From positions 1-64,000 of the forward strand of contig JABHEG010000304.1 of the NCBI GenBank assembly GCA_018676675.1: a stretch of DNA of 64,000 bases. Direction: 5' to 3'. The notes beneath the pieces were generated by a model. It was given only the letters and a program-made list of their open reading frames with translations, was not told the DNA's origin and searched no databases. The stretch is from Lentisphaerota bacterium (GTDB lineage: Bacteria; Verrucomicrobiota; Lentisphaeria; Oligosphaerales; JABHEG01). Positions 55,248 to 62,590 of this stretch are shown piece by piece. Both the position numbers and the translations under genes were made by a program. The first letter of the stretch is position 1; every line of letters starts with the position of its first letter.

Positions 55248-55710
55248 CCGTCTGGCGCGATTGGGCGGGGAACGCCCCAATGACACCGCACAACGTGCTC
55301 TCTGTCTGTCCCCACATCGGCTGACATCGTGGAGAAGATCACTGAGAACGCCGCCGAGTTTCCATGGGCCGAACGCAATTTCCTCAAGAAGCCCTTCCTG
55401 CAGGCCTGTGAGGCCATTGGGCTGATCAAGCAGGAGTCCGCACCAGGGAGTATCCCTCACCTCTTGGCTCACCGTCTGCCGCGGGTCGCACGAAGGGCGA
55501 TTGCATGAACGCTTGTGAATAATAGCCTTGTGCTGTATCCTCTGGTGTGCGCACCAGGACAGGCAACCGAGCAACGGCATTGGGCCAGGCGACGTTCAGA
55601 CGGAATCGCCATCCCAACCAGCATGAACTCCCGCGTCCCCTTGGAGGAATAGGGCTGGACATCGCCGGACTGGAGAAGGACATCATGGCCATGCTGAAGG
55701 AGGCCACGGG
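55248..55710. other. Degenerate island between secreted-protein genes
   Basis: This 463-base stretch has no intact gene. One short plus-strand frame (55284-55508) reads ADIVEKITENAAEFPWAERN and LKKPFLQACEAIGLIK in its middle, which looks protein-like but has no start signal and is not recognised. A second frame ends LDIAGLEKDIMAMLKEATG with its TGA overlapping the ATG of the RhuM-like gene, as if it were the tail of a former operon partner. Both are likely remnants. Confidence 0.5.
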
Positions 55711-56226
55711 ATGAACGACAGCGAGTTGATCCTCTACCAAACAGACGATGGCCAGGCGCAGGTCCAGCTTCGAGCCACGGAGGGAAGCGTCTGGCTTTCG
55801 CAACTGGCGATGGCCGAGCTCTTTGCCACCAGCGTGCCCAATGTCAACATCCACATCCGCAACATACTGAACGAGCACGAACTGCAGGGCGAGTCAGTTA
55901 TTAAGGAATCCTTAACAACTGCGGCTGATGGCAAGAATTGCGACGTGTTCCTGGAGCAGGCTGAACTCCGCGCCAAAGAGCGCCAGATACTCACGCTCGA
56001 CTTCTGGCGACAGAACGTGGATCGCCTGCTGGAGTTCAATGATCGCTCTGTGCTGACGAATGCCGGCAGCATCAGTGCCGAAGAAATGAAAGCAATCGCC
56101 GCCGAACGTTACGACACCTTTGACACGCACCGACGTGCGGCCGAAGCCGTTGCCGCTGACGCACAGGATATCGGAGCCCTCGAAGCTATTGAGAACGAAG
56201 CGAAACAGCGAGAGGACGGGGAATGA
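55711..56226 (+). pseudogene. Internally deleted RhuM-family gene
   Basis: A 171-residue frame. Residues 1-74 match the RhuM N-terminus (NDSELILYQTDDGQAQVQLR, GSVWLSQLAMAELFATSVPN, HIRNILNEHELQ, ESVIKESLTTAADGKN). From about residue 76 it jumps to the RhuM C-terminal part (FLEQAELRAKERQILTLDFW, RLLEFNDRSVLTNAGSISAE). Intact RhuM proteins are about 300-340 residues, so some 150-180 central residues are missing while the frame is kept. It is probably non-functional. RhuM genes often travel with restriction-modification or toxin-antitoxin islands. Its ATG overlaps an upstream stop, and its own TGA overlaps the ATG of the 1801-residue protein by four bases. Confidence 0.85.
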
Positions 56227-59200
56227 AGTGTCCGACTTATCTGATGTTCCTTGTTGCCATGGGGCTGTGGTTGGTGGGTACCTCGATCGTCTTGGCTGCG
56301 GACGGCCCCGCTATTGCGCCTGAGAGTTACCAGCTCAGCCACCGCCAGTGGCTTGCACCGAAGTGGGGGGACAAGACCGGGCGCATGCTGACGGACGGCG
56401 CCACGGGGTCCGCGAAGAACGCGGTGATCTTCAAAGGGCCGGTGATGGACGTGGATTTCACCTTGTCCGGGCGGCACGCTGTGACGCACGTCCGCGTCCA
56501 CGCGATGCGGGGGAACAAGTGGTACAAGCTCAACGGGATTCAGGTCTTCGCCCGGCAAGGAGGACAGTTTGTGCTGGCCGCGAAGAACATGGGGGGCTGG
56601 ACAGCCAACACGCGTACCAGCGCTCACGTGTACGACTTCACGGATCTCGGTGTGCAGACGGATGCGATCCGGCTGCAGGTGTTGACCCCGAACCACTGCG
56701 GGCTTACGGAGGTCGAGATCTTCGGGACGCCTGTGGCCACTGCCGCGCTCACATCAGGGCAGGCTCCTCCGCTTCCCCTTTCCATGGGGACGGCGTTGGT
56801 CGCCCGTGACGATGTGATCCATGCTGACCAGCGCAAGGTCCTCCTCGAGAACAGGTTTGTGCAGCTGCTGATTGACCCTCAGGCCGGAGGAGTTGTTGAA
56901 TCGGTCTTTCACAAGCCGTCTCGGAAGCAGCTTAGCTATCGGCTCCCGGGCAGCAGCACGTATCCCGGGGGACTGTGCGAAGACCACAACTGGGATCCCT
57001 ACTACTCGTTTGCGCAGTTCGCATACACGGTTGACTTGCGTGCGGCAGCCGACCGGGCCGTGGTGATCCTCACCGGTAAGGGGCGGGAGGGCATTTACCG
57101 GTTCATGCGCATCCGCAAGACCCTCACCTTCTATCGGGAGCGATCCAGTCTTGACGTGGTCTACGAGTACACCAATGAGCCATCGTCCATGACCGAGCAT
57201 GATTCTGCCTGGTGGATCCACAACTGCCTGGCCGTGGCCGGGGAGCCAAACACGATTTGCCTACCTTCGGAGCGCGGGGTGCAAACCTTCGCGTGGCAAC
57301 CGAAGGCAAAGCAGTTCGACACGTGGGTCTACAATGTCAGCCGTGGCTGGATGGGGATCCTCGGGGAGTCGGGCGTCGGCGCGATCATTGACATGGACTT
57401 CGAGACGTTGAATTGCCTGTACGCGTGCTTCATGCCGGACTCGTGCACGATGGAATGGCGTCTCAACAAGATCTCGATGGCACCAGGGGATTCGGTGTCC
57501 ACCAGCGCACGTGTCCTCTTCGTGGAGGGCTTAGACGCAGTGGCAGGGGCAGGCGGGGGCTTCGTCGGCGCCATTGGTGCTTCGAGGGGTGTGCAGCCCG
57601 GCAAGCCGGTTTCGATCAAGGCGAAACTGTTTTCTGACCGCAAGCGAACCGTGGTTGCGGCGGCATCCGTGCAGCGTGTATCCGGCGGCGAACTGCTGCT
57701 GTTGGGGCGGGAGGAGATGGCCTTCGAGGCCGGGCAGACGAGAGCATTCACCTGGACGAGGACGCTCGAACCGGGGACGTACAGGCTTCTACTCGACGCG
57801 GAAGGCGGCGGCACAAGTGTGGCGTGTGAAGAGCAACTTGTGGTGGGCAAGGCGGACGTCGTCTACCGTCAACGGCCGGAAGGTAAGCGTGTCGGCGTAC
57901 CTGGGCCCCCAGGGAAACGCGCCGGGACGCTGCGTCGCCATGATCTCTCATTCGAGATTGAGACTTCGCACGAGAAATGGGCGAAGCCATTGCCTGGTGG
58001 ACCTATCCGGGCCTTCTGCCTGGTCGATGTCCAGGAACAGCGCGAGCTTGTGGAGTTGGCGCAGCGTTTGGACATCGAGATAGACACGGCGAAAATTCGC
58101 ACGCAGTTGGTTGGTGCTGACTACAAGTACCGAGGTGACCGCTCGATCAGCAGTTTGGCCGATGCGCAGGAACGATTGCTCGACCTGCTCATGACGAACA
58201 CATACGACGTGTTCGTGATCGCCGCCATGGACTGGACCAAGCACTTCACCCCCATGATGCGTGGGAAGATCGTCGAGCAGGTTAGTGCCGGGGCCGGGTT
58301 GGTGTGGATTGGCCCGAACGCGGACTTGGTCAAGGATGCAGAGGGGCAGGCCCTCCTCCCGGTCGGCGCTTACCATGGCCGGCATTGGGCCTCACTCTCA
58401 CACCCCGGGAAGGACACACTGAATGCGGTGGCAGCGAGGGACAGCCTGGCTCGGCTCATCCCAATCAAGCTGCAGCGGAATCTACTCGTTCATTCGCATG
58501 AGGAATACGCCGGTACGACGCACCTCACTTCGCGTGCACTCACGCCTGAACGCGGCCTGCGCGTGCCTCTCCTGGTGAGCGGGAGCTATGCCAAAGCTCG
58601 CACTGTCGCCATCCTCTGGGATAACTGGTACAACAGCGGCAGGAAGAACACCCCCAGCCGTCTGTTGCCGGTGTTCCCTGCGCACAAGAGTTTGCGGCCC
58701 GAAATGCCGACCTTCAGATATTGGGAAGACCTGTATGCGTTGCTCGCGCGCACCATCGTGTGGGCGGCGCGCCGGGAGTCTCCCGTGCGGCTGTTAGCTG
58801 CAGAGGCCGTCGAGACCGAGCCTGCTCAGCTTCGGGCGATTTCTTCGGCTGCCGCTGTTGGCGGGGAACTTCACGTTTCATGGCAGGATGAGATGGGCGT
58901 TGAAGCAGCCACCTCGGTGGTCGAGGCCACGGTTCCGGAAGAAAAGGGTGGCGGCTTGAAGTGGGCCATTCCCGTGCCTGAGACCGTGCCGGCCGGGCCA
59001 GCTTATGCCCATCTCATCCTGCGTGACGCAGATGGGAATGCCTTGGACTGGGGCATCGTTCCGTTTGTCAGACGGGGAGGCGTGCGCCTCGTGGCCGTGG
59101 AGCAGCCGCGTCGCGTTATCCGCCATGGTGAGACGGCAGATGCTGTGGCTATCCTGGATCTTGATGCACCGGTGCCCGGTTTGCGGGTCGATGCGCTGAT

Positions 59201-61628
59201 CTCGGATGGTTACGGGCGGGAACTCGCGCGTCAGAGCATCGCCGTGCCGACCGCTGATGATTTGGTCCGCATCCCGTTCAGGTTCGGCAGTGAGCCAGCT
59301 CTTGGAGGGCAGCTACGGATCGATTTGAGCGTCTGCACCGACTCCCGTGTGTTTGCCAGGCGTACGGTCACGTTTGGGCTGACCCGTCCCCAGTCACCAC
59401 GCGGGCCGCGTTTGGTTTGTTGGGGTATGACGCTGGGTTCAAAGCAACCCTATATCAACACGCTCGAAGCCAGACGGGCGACTGATGTGGGCATGCAGGC
59501 CGTACTCGACGGTTACCACTATGTGGACAACGCACCCTACCAGACGATCGTGGAAGGTGGGGTCGCCTATCACCCGCTGAACTGTCTATCGATTCGGGCC
59601 GGCGGCTATCACGAGCAGAAATCGGCGTTTGCGAAAGACGGCAGCAAAGAGCACTTGGTCCGTCGGCCATGTCTGCATGACGAAACGGATCGGGCCAAGA
59701 TGCTTGAGCGGTTCAGAGAGCACTGTGCTGCACAGGTAGCGAATGGCGGAGCGTTGGACTACTGCCTCGGGGATGAAATGTCGCTCTCGCACTACGCGGA
59801 CTACGCAGATTACTGCTTCCACACGTCCACGCTGACGGCGTTCCGGGGGTGGCTGCAAGAGCAGTATGGAACACTCGCGGTGCTCAATGCGGAGCGGGGA
59901 ACACGGCACAGCGAATGGGGACAGGCGATGCCAATGACCTACGACGAGGCAAAGAAGGGCGGCAATCCTGCTCCGTGGGGCGATTTTCGCACATTCATGG
60001 AGAAGGGGACAGCCGACTTCCTGGCGTTGGTCCAGGCAACAGCGGAGCAGCTCGACCCCGGCAGTCGGATCAGTCTGTCGGGTACCCAGTCACCGGTCGC
60101 AGGGAATGGGATGGACTGGTGGCGCATGTCGCGTGCTGTACCGTTGTTCCACTCCTACAACACGTCGAATATGTGCCAGGCGCGCCGTTCGTTCTCGCCG
60201 TGGCAGTGCGACGAACCGTGGTTTGCCGGTTACTGGCAGGAGGACCCCAAGCAGGAGTGGAATATGTGGTGGTGCCTCTTCCACAACAGTTCCGGGGTCT
60301 CTGCGTGGTACACGCCCATTCTGTTCTTTCCTGACTTCACATACACCACGAGTGGGCGTCAGATCCGGGACCATTGGGGCGAACTCACGAGCGGCATCTG
60401 GCAGCAGGTGCGCGCCCTCAATATTGAGCAACCCCGAGTGGCTGTGCATTACAGCCAGGCGTCGATTCACGCGACATTTCTGCGCGGTACGCCCACGTTG
60501 GTTCATGACGCCTGGGACGGCTGGCTGCGAGCCTTGGAGGATGTCGCCGTTCCGTATGATTTTGTATCTTACGAGCAGGTGGAGAAGGGCACACTTCTCG
60601 AATCCGGGTACCGCGTACTGATCCTGCCTGCGTCAATCGCGTTGTCTGATGCGGAGATCGCAGCGATCACGGCATTCGTTGAGGCCGGGAATCACGTGAT
60701 CGCGGACATCTACCCGGGGGTGACCAACGACCATTGTCGGGTGTTGGAGCGCCCAGCCATCGAGGGGCTTTTTGGGGTGAAGCGTACCGGTGACGCCGAG
60801 AATGGTGCGTTGGGGCTCCGAGTCGCCGGTGAGCGGGAACTCCCGACCCTTTCGCCCGCTGATCGTCTCGTCCTGGCCGGCGGCGCGGCTGGCGGCGCGG
60901 CTGGTGACGATGGCATCCCAATCCTGGTGCGCCAGAGCCGGGGCAAAGGCACGGCTACACTACTGAACGTCCGAGCGTCGTTTTACAGCGCTGCTCGGCG
61001 ACAGGGAAGAGCGCCCGAAGGCGTTTGGCGGCGTGTTCTGGGGCGTCTATTGCTGGAGGCCGGCGTTGCTCCGTCCGTTGACCTCACATGCGAGGAGCAG
61101 AAGCTCCCACACGTAGAGATCGTGCGTTACATGGATGACACAGGGAAGCCTGTCCTTTACGGCTTGCTGAACAGTCTGATTCCTGGCGCGACCGAACAGC
61201 ACGTGACCGTTGGCTTCGACGGTCACGAATCCGGTGTCGTCTACGATCTCCGCCAAGGCCGTTTGGTCTCACGCACTCCGCAGGTTTCCATCGTGCTCAG
61301 ACCAGGGGAGCCCAAACTCTATGCCGTCCTGAATGAACCGCTTGATCTGGATCCTCTACCAGCCAACCTACGGGCCTTGGTTGGGAAGGAAGTGGTGATC
61401 CCGATCTCCCTTACGCGCTCGGCATTTCAACAGACTGTGCGTTACGAGGTGACAGACTCCACCGGGAGGCTCCGTCGGGAGTACTGCGGCGTGCTCTCGG
61501 GGCAGGGCGGGAAAGCAGCGATCCATCTGCCTTTGGCTGTCAGTGATCCGGTTGGCACATGGGAGGTCGAGGTGAGGCACGTGTTGACGGGGGCCAGGGC
61601 AGCGGGGAAACTGACCTTGAGCCAATAG
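56223..61628 (+). CDS. Giant secreted multi-domain protein with GH42-like barrel
   Basis: An 1801-residue protein with a signal peptide (MKCPTYLMFLVAMGLWLVGTS). Residues 45-175 look like an F5/8 type C domain (MLTDGATGSAKNAVIFKG, DAIRLQVLTPNHCGLTEVEI). Residues 190-560 are beta-rich and unassigned. Residues 1060-1500 resemble a GH42-type beta-galactosidase barrel plus trimerisation-like domain: ALDYCLGDEMSLSHYADYAD with candidate acid Glu 1185, ISLSGTQSPVAGNGMDWW, MWWCLFHNSSGVSAW, and GYRVLILPASIALSDAEIAA. The C-terminal 300 residues are beta-sandwich. The ATG overlaps the RhuM remnant stop (ATGA). Substrate is unknown; a galactoside is only suggested by the fold. Confidence 0.78.
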   Translation: MKCPTYLMFLVAMGLWLVGTSIVLAADGPAIAPESYQLSHRQWLAPKWGDKTGRMLTDGATGSAKNAVIFKGPVMDVDFTLSGRHAVTHVRVHAMRGNKWYKLNGIQVFARQGGQFVLAAKNMGGWTANTRTSAHVYDFTDLGVQTDAIRLQVLTPNHCGLTEVEIFGTPVATAALTSGQAPPLPLSMGTALVARDDVIHADQRKVLLENRFVQLLIDPQAGGVVESVFHKPSRKQLSYRLPGSSTYPGGLCEDHNWDPYYSFAQFAYTVDLRAAADRAVVILTGKGREGIYRFMRIRKTLTFYRERSSLDVVYEYTNEPSSMTEHDSAWWIHNCLAVAGEPNTICLPSERGVQTFAWQPKAKQFDTWVYNVSRGWMGILGESGVGAIIDMDFETLNCLYACFMPDSCTMEWRLNKISMAPGDSVSTSARVLFVEGLDAVAGAGGGFVGAIGASRGVQPGKPVSIKAKLFSDRKRTVVAAASVQRVSGGELLLLGREEMAFEAGQTRAFTWTRTLEPGTYRLLLDAEGGGTSVACEEQLVVGKADVVYRQRPEGKRVGVPGPPGKRAGTLRRHDLSFEIETSHEKWAKPLPGGPIRAFCLVDVQEQRELVELAQRLDIEIDTAKIRTQLVGADYKYRGDRSISSLADAQERLLDLLMTNTYDVFVIAAMDWTKHFTPMMRGKIVEQVSAGAGLVWIGPNADLVKDAEGQALLPVGAYHGRHWASLSHPGKDTLNAVAARDSLARLIPIKLQRNLLVHSHEEYAGTTHLTSRALTPERGLRVPLLVSGSYAKARTVAILWDNWYNSGRKNTPSRLLPVFPAHKSLRPEMPTFRYWEDLYALLARTIVWAARRESPVRLLAAEAVETEPAQLRAISSAAAVGGELHVSWQDEMGVEAATSVVEATVPEEKGGGLKWAIPVPETVPAGPAYAHLILRDADGNALDWGIVPFVRRGGVRLVAVEQPRRVIRHGETADAVAILDLDAPVPGLRVDALISDGYGRELARQSIAVPTADDLVRIPFRFGSEPALGGQLRIDLSVCTDSRVFARRTVTFGLTRPQSPRGPRLVCWGMTLGSKQPYINTLEARRATDVGMQAVLDGYHYVDNAPYQTIVEGGVAYHPLNCLSIRAGGYHEQKSAFAKDGSKEHLVRRPCLHDETDRAKMLERFREHCAAQVANGGALDYCLGDEMSLSHYADYADYCFHTSTLTAFRGWLQEQYGTLAVLNAERGTRHSEWGQAMPMTYDEAKKGGNPAPWGDFRTFMEKGTADFLALVQATAEQLDPGSRISLSGTQSPVAGNGMDWWRMSRAVPLFHSYNTSNMCQARRSFSPWQCDEPWFAGYWQEDPKQEWNMWWCLFHNSSGVSAWYTPILFFPDFTYTTSGRQIRDHWGELTSGIWQQVRALNIEQPRVAVHYSQASIHATFLRGTPTLVHDAWDGWLRALEDVAVPYDFVSYEQVEKGTLLESGYRVLILPASIALSDAEIAAITAFVEAGNHVIADIYPGVTNDHCRVLERPAIEGLFGVKRTGDAENGALGLRVAGERELPTLSPADRLVLAGGAAGGAAGDDGIPILVRQSRGKGTATLLNVRASFYSAARRQGRAPEGVWRRVLGRLLLEAGVAPSVDLTCEEQKLPHVEIVRYMDDTGKPVLYGLLNSLIPGATEQHVTVGFDGHESGVVYDLRQGRLVSRTPQVSIVLRPGEPKLYAVLNEPLDLDPLPANLRALVGKEVVIPISLTRSAFQQTVRYEVTDSTGRLRREYCGVLSGQGGKAAIHLPLAVSDPVGTWEVEVRHVLTGARAAGKLTLSQ

Positions 61629-61658
61629 CCCGGAACGGCGTTTGGTTGAGCAGGAAGA

Positions 61659-61878
61659 ACGGCACACCGCTGCGCTAAGTGCCTTACTACGAACGGCCAG
61701 GCTCTGGTGACGGTACTTGTTCGTAGTGAGCAACAAAGGGCTTCCGGAGTTGCGTTCCTCCGGCATTGGCACACGGCACACCGCTGCGCTAAGTGCCTTA
61801 CTACGAACGGCCAGGCTCTGGTGACGGTACTTGTTCGTAGTGAGCAACAAAGGGCTTCCGGAGTTGTGTTCTTCCAGG
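61659..61878. repeat. 114-bp tandem direct repeat (two units)
   Basis: Unit 1 starts at 61659 and unit 2 at 61773. The first 94 bases are identical; the next stretch differs at a few positions (GTTGCGTTCCTCC against GTTGTGTTCTTCC). Each unit contains nested inverted repeats: GGCAC/GTGCC, ACTACGAAC/GTTCGTAGT with a 24-base loop, and in unit 1 CCGGAG/CTCCGG, lost in unit 2. The structure suggests a folded RNA or mobile hairpin element that duplicated recently. Confidence 0.9.
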
Positions 61879-62254
61879 ACTGACTTCTCGCGCCTGCCCT
61901 GTGTTGCTGCGTCATCCGGGCCAATGTCATCCGTGTAGGGACGTCTCAGTCTTTGCATCACCGGCCGTTGCCGTCTTCCTGTCTACGCATTGCTTGGTCT
62001 GCTCGGTATGGAGCTGTCGGGGGAGGGGGCGGGCAAGGCGTGTCTAGTCAATGAGCCGGGGGAATCAGTACCAGACCATTCTCGCTGTTGATCAGGACGT
62101 TGTGTCGATCCCCGCAAGGCTCCCCGGTCGCTGACGACGAAGGTGGATGAATCCTGCCATTCCGTGTCCGCGCTGGCTCACGCGACTGCGGCGACGTTCA
62201 CAATCGGGGATACCCCGGGCCTTCTTCAGTGAGCATTATCCATAAAGGAAACAG

Positions 62255-62410
62255 AACGACTCAAGTATACTATGGATGGGGAGGCAGATATGGAGATGGT
62301 GAGCGTAACGACTCGGGTATACTATTGATGGTGAAGCAGGCAGGTATATAGTAAACGCAACAACTCGGGTATACTATTGATGGTGAAGCAGGTATGTATA
62401 GGTCCTGTGC
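62255..62410. repeat. 52-bp tandem array, three units
   Basis: Units start at 62255, 62307 and 62359. The conserved 5' part reads AACGACTCGGGTATACTAT then GATGGTGAAGCAG; units 2 and 3 are nearly identical over 36 bases, and unit 1 is more diverged. The remaining 16-18 bases of each unit vary. Each unit carries the palindrome GTATAC and a -10-like TATACT. It ends 180 bases before the beta-helix gene, so it may be a regulatory array. Confidence 0.88.
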
Positions 62411-62590
62411 GATGAGCACTCGATCGTTGCGGGGTTCTACGCAGTCGGTGATGCAATGTGTTCCTTGCGTAGCGTGTCACCTCGTGCAGTGGCTAATTCT
62501 CTCCGGGCTGATCGCACGTCTTCAGGTTTTTGGTTTTGCGATCACGGCTCGACAGGGGTGGGGGGCCAAACAGCAGAGAAGGGAGAGACC

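Larger units (their letters stand above)
61629..62590. other. Repeat-rich intergenic region
   Basis: A 962-base stretch between the giant protein gene and the beta-helix protein gene. It holds the 114-bp tandem duplication (61659-61878) and the 52-bp tandem array (62255-62410). In between, the minus strand at 62048-62113 can be read as GDRHNVLINSENGLVLIPPA ending in His and a stop, possibly a gene tail, but no start or body was found. No other gene recognised. Confidence 0.55.

Noticed and set aside
55284-55508. Short frame reading ADIVEKITENAAEFPWAERN
   Set aside because: It looks protein-like in its middle but has no start or ribosome site and no family I recognise, so it is noted only as a probable remnant, not as a gene.
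54231-55580. Minus-strand open frame of 449 codons
   Set aside because: It is antisense to the DUF4838 gene, which has a signal peptide and domain matches; the antisense frame has no recognisable protein features.
61368-61961. Minus-strand frame containing a duplicated peptide block
   Set aside because: The repeated peptide only reflects the 114-bp DNA duplication, and the rest is antisense to the giant protein's 3' end.
62048-62113. Minus-strand gene tail reading NVLINSENGLVLIPPA
   Set aside because: Only about 22 residues look protein-like and no upstream body continues in frame; too little to call a gene or pseudogene.
62255-62410. Possible CRISPR array
   Set aside because: Only three units, repeats of ~34 bases with 16-18-base variable parts, units diverging at the 5' end and no cas gene nearby; a tandem repeat explains it better.
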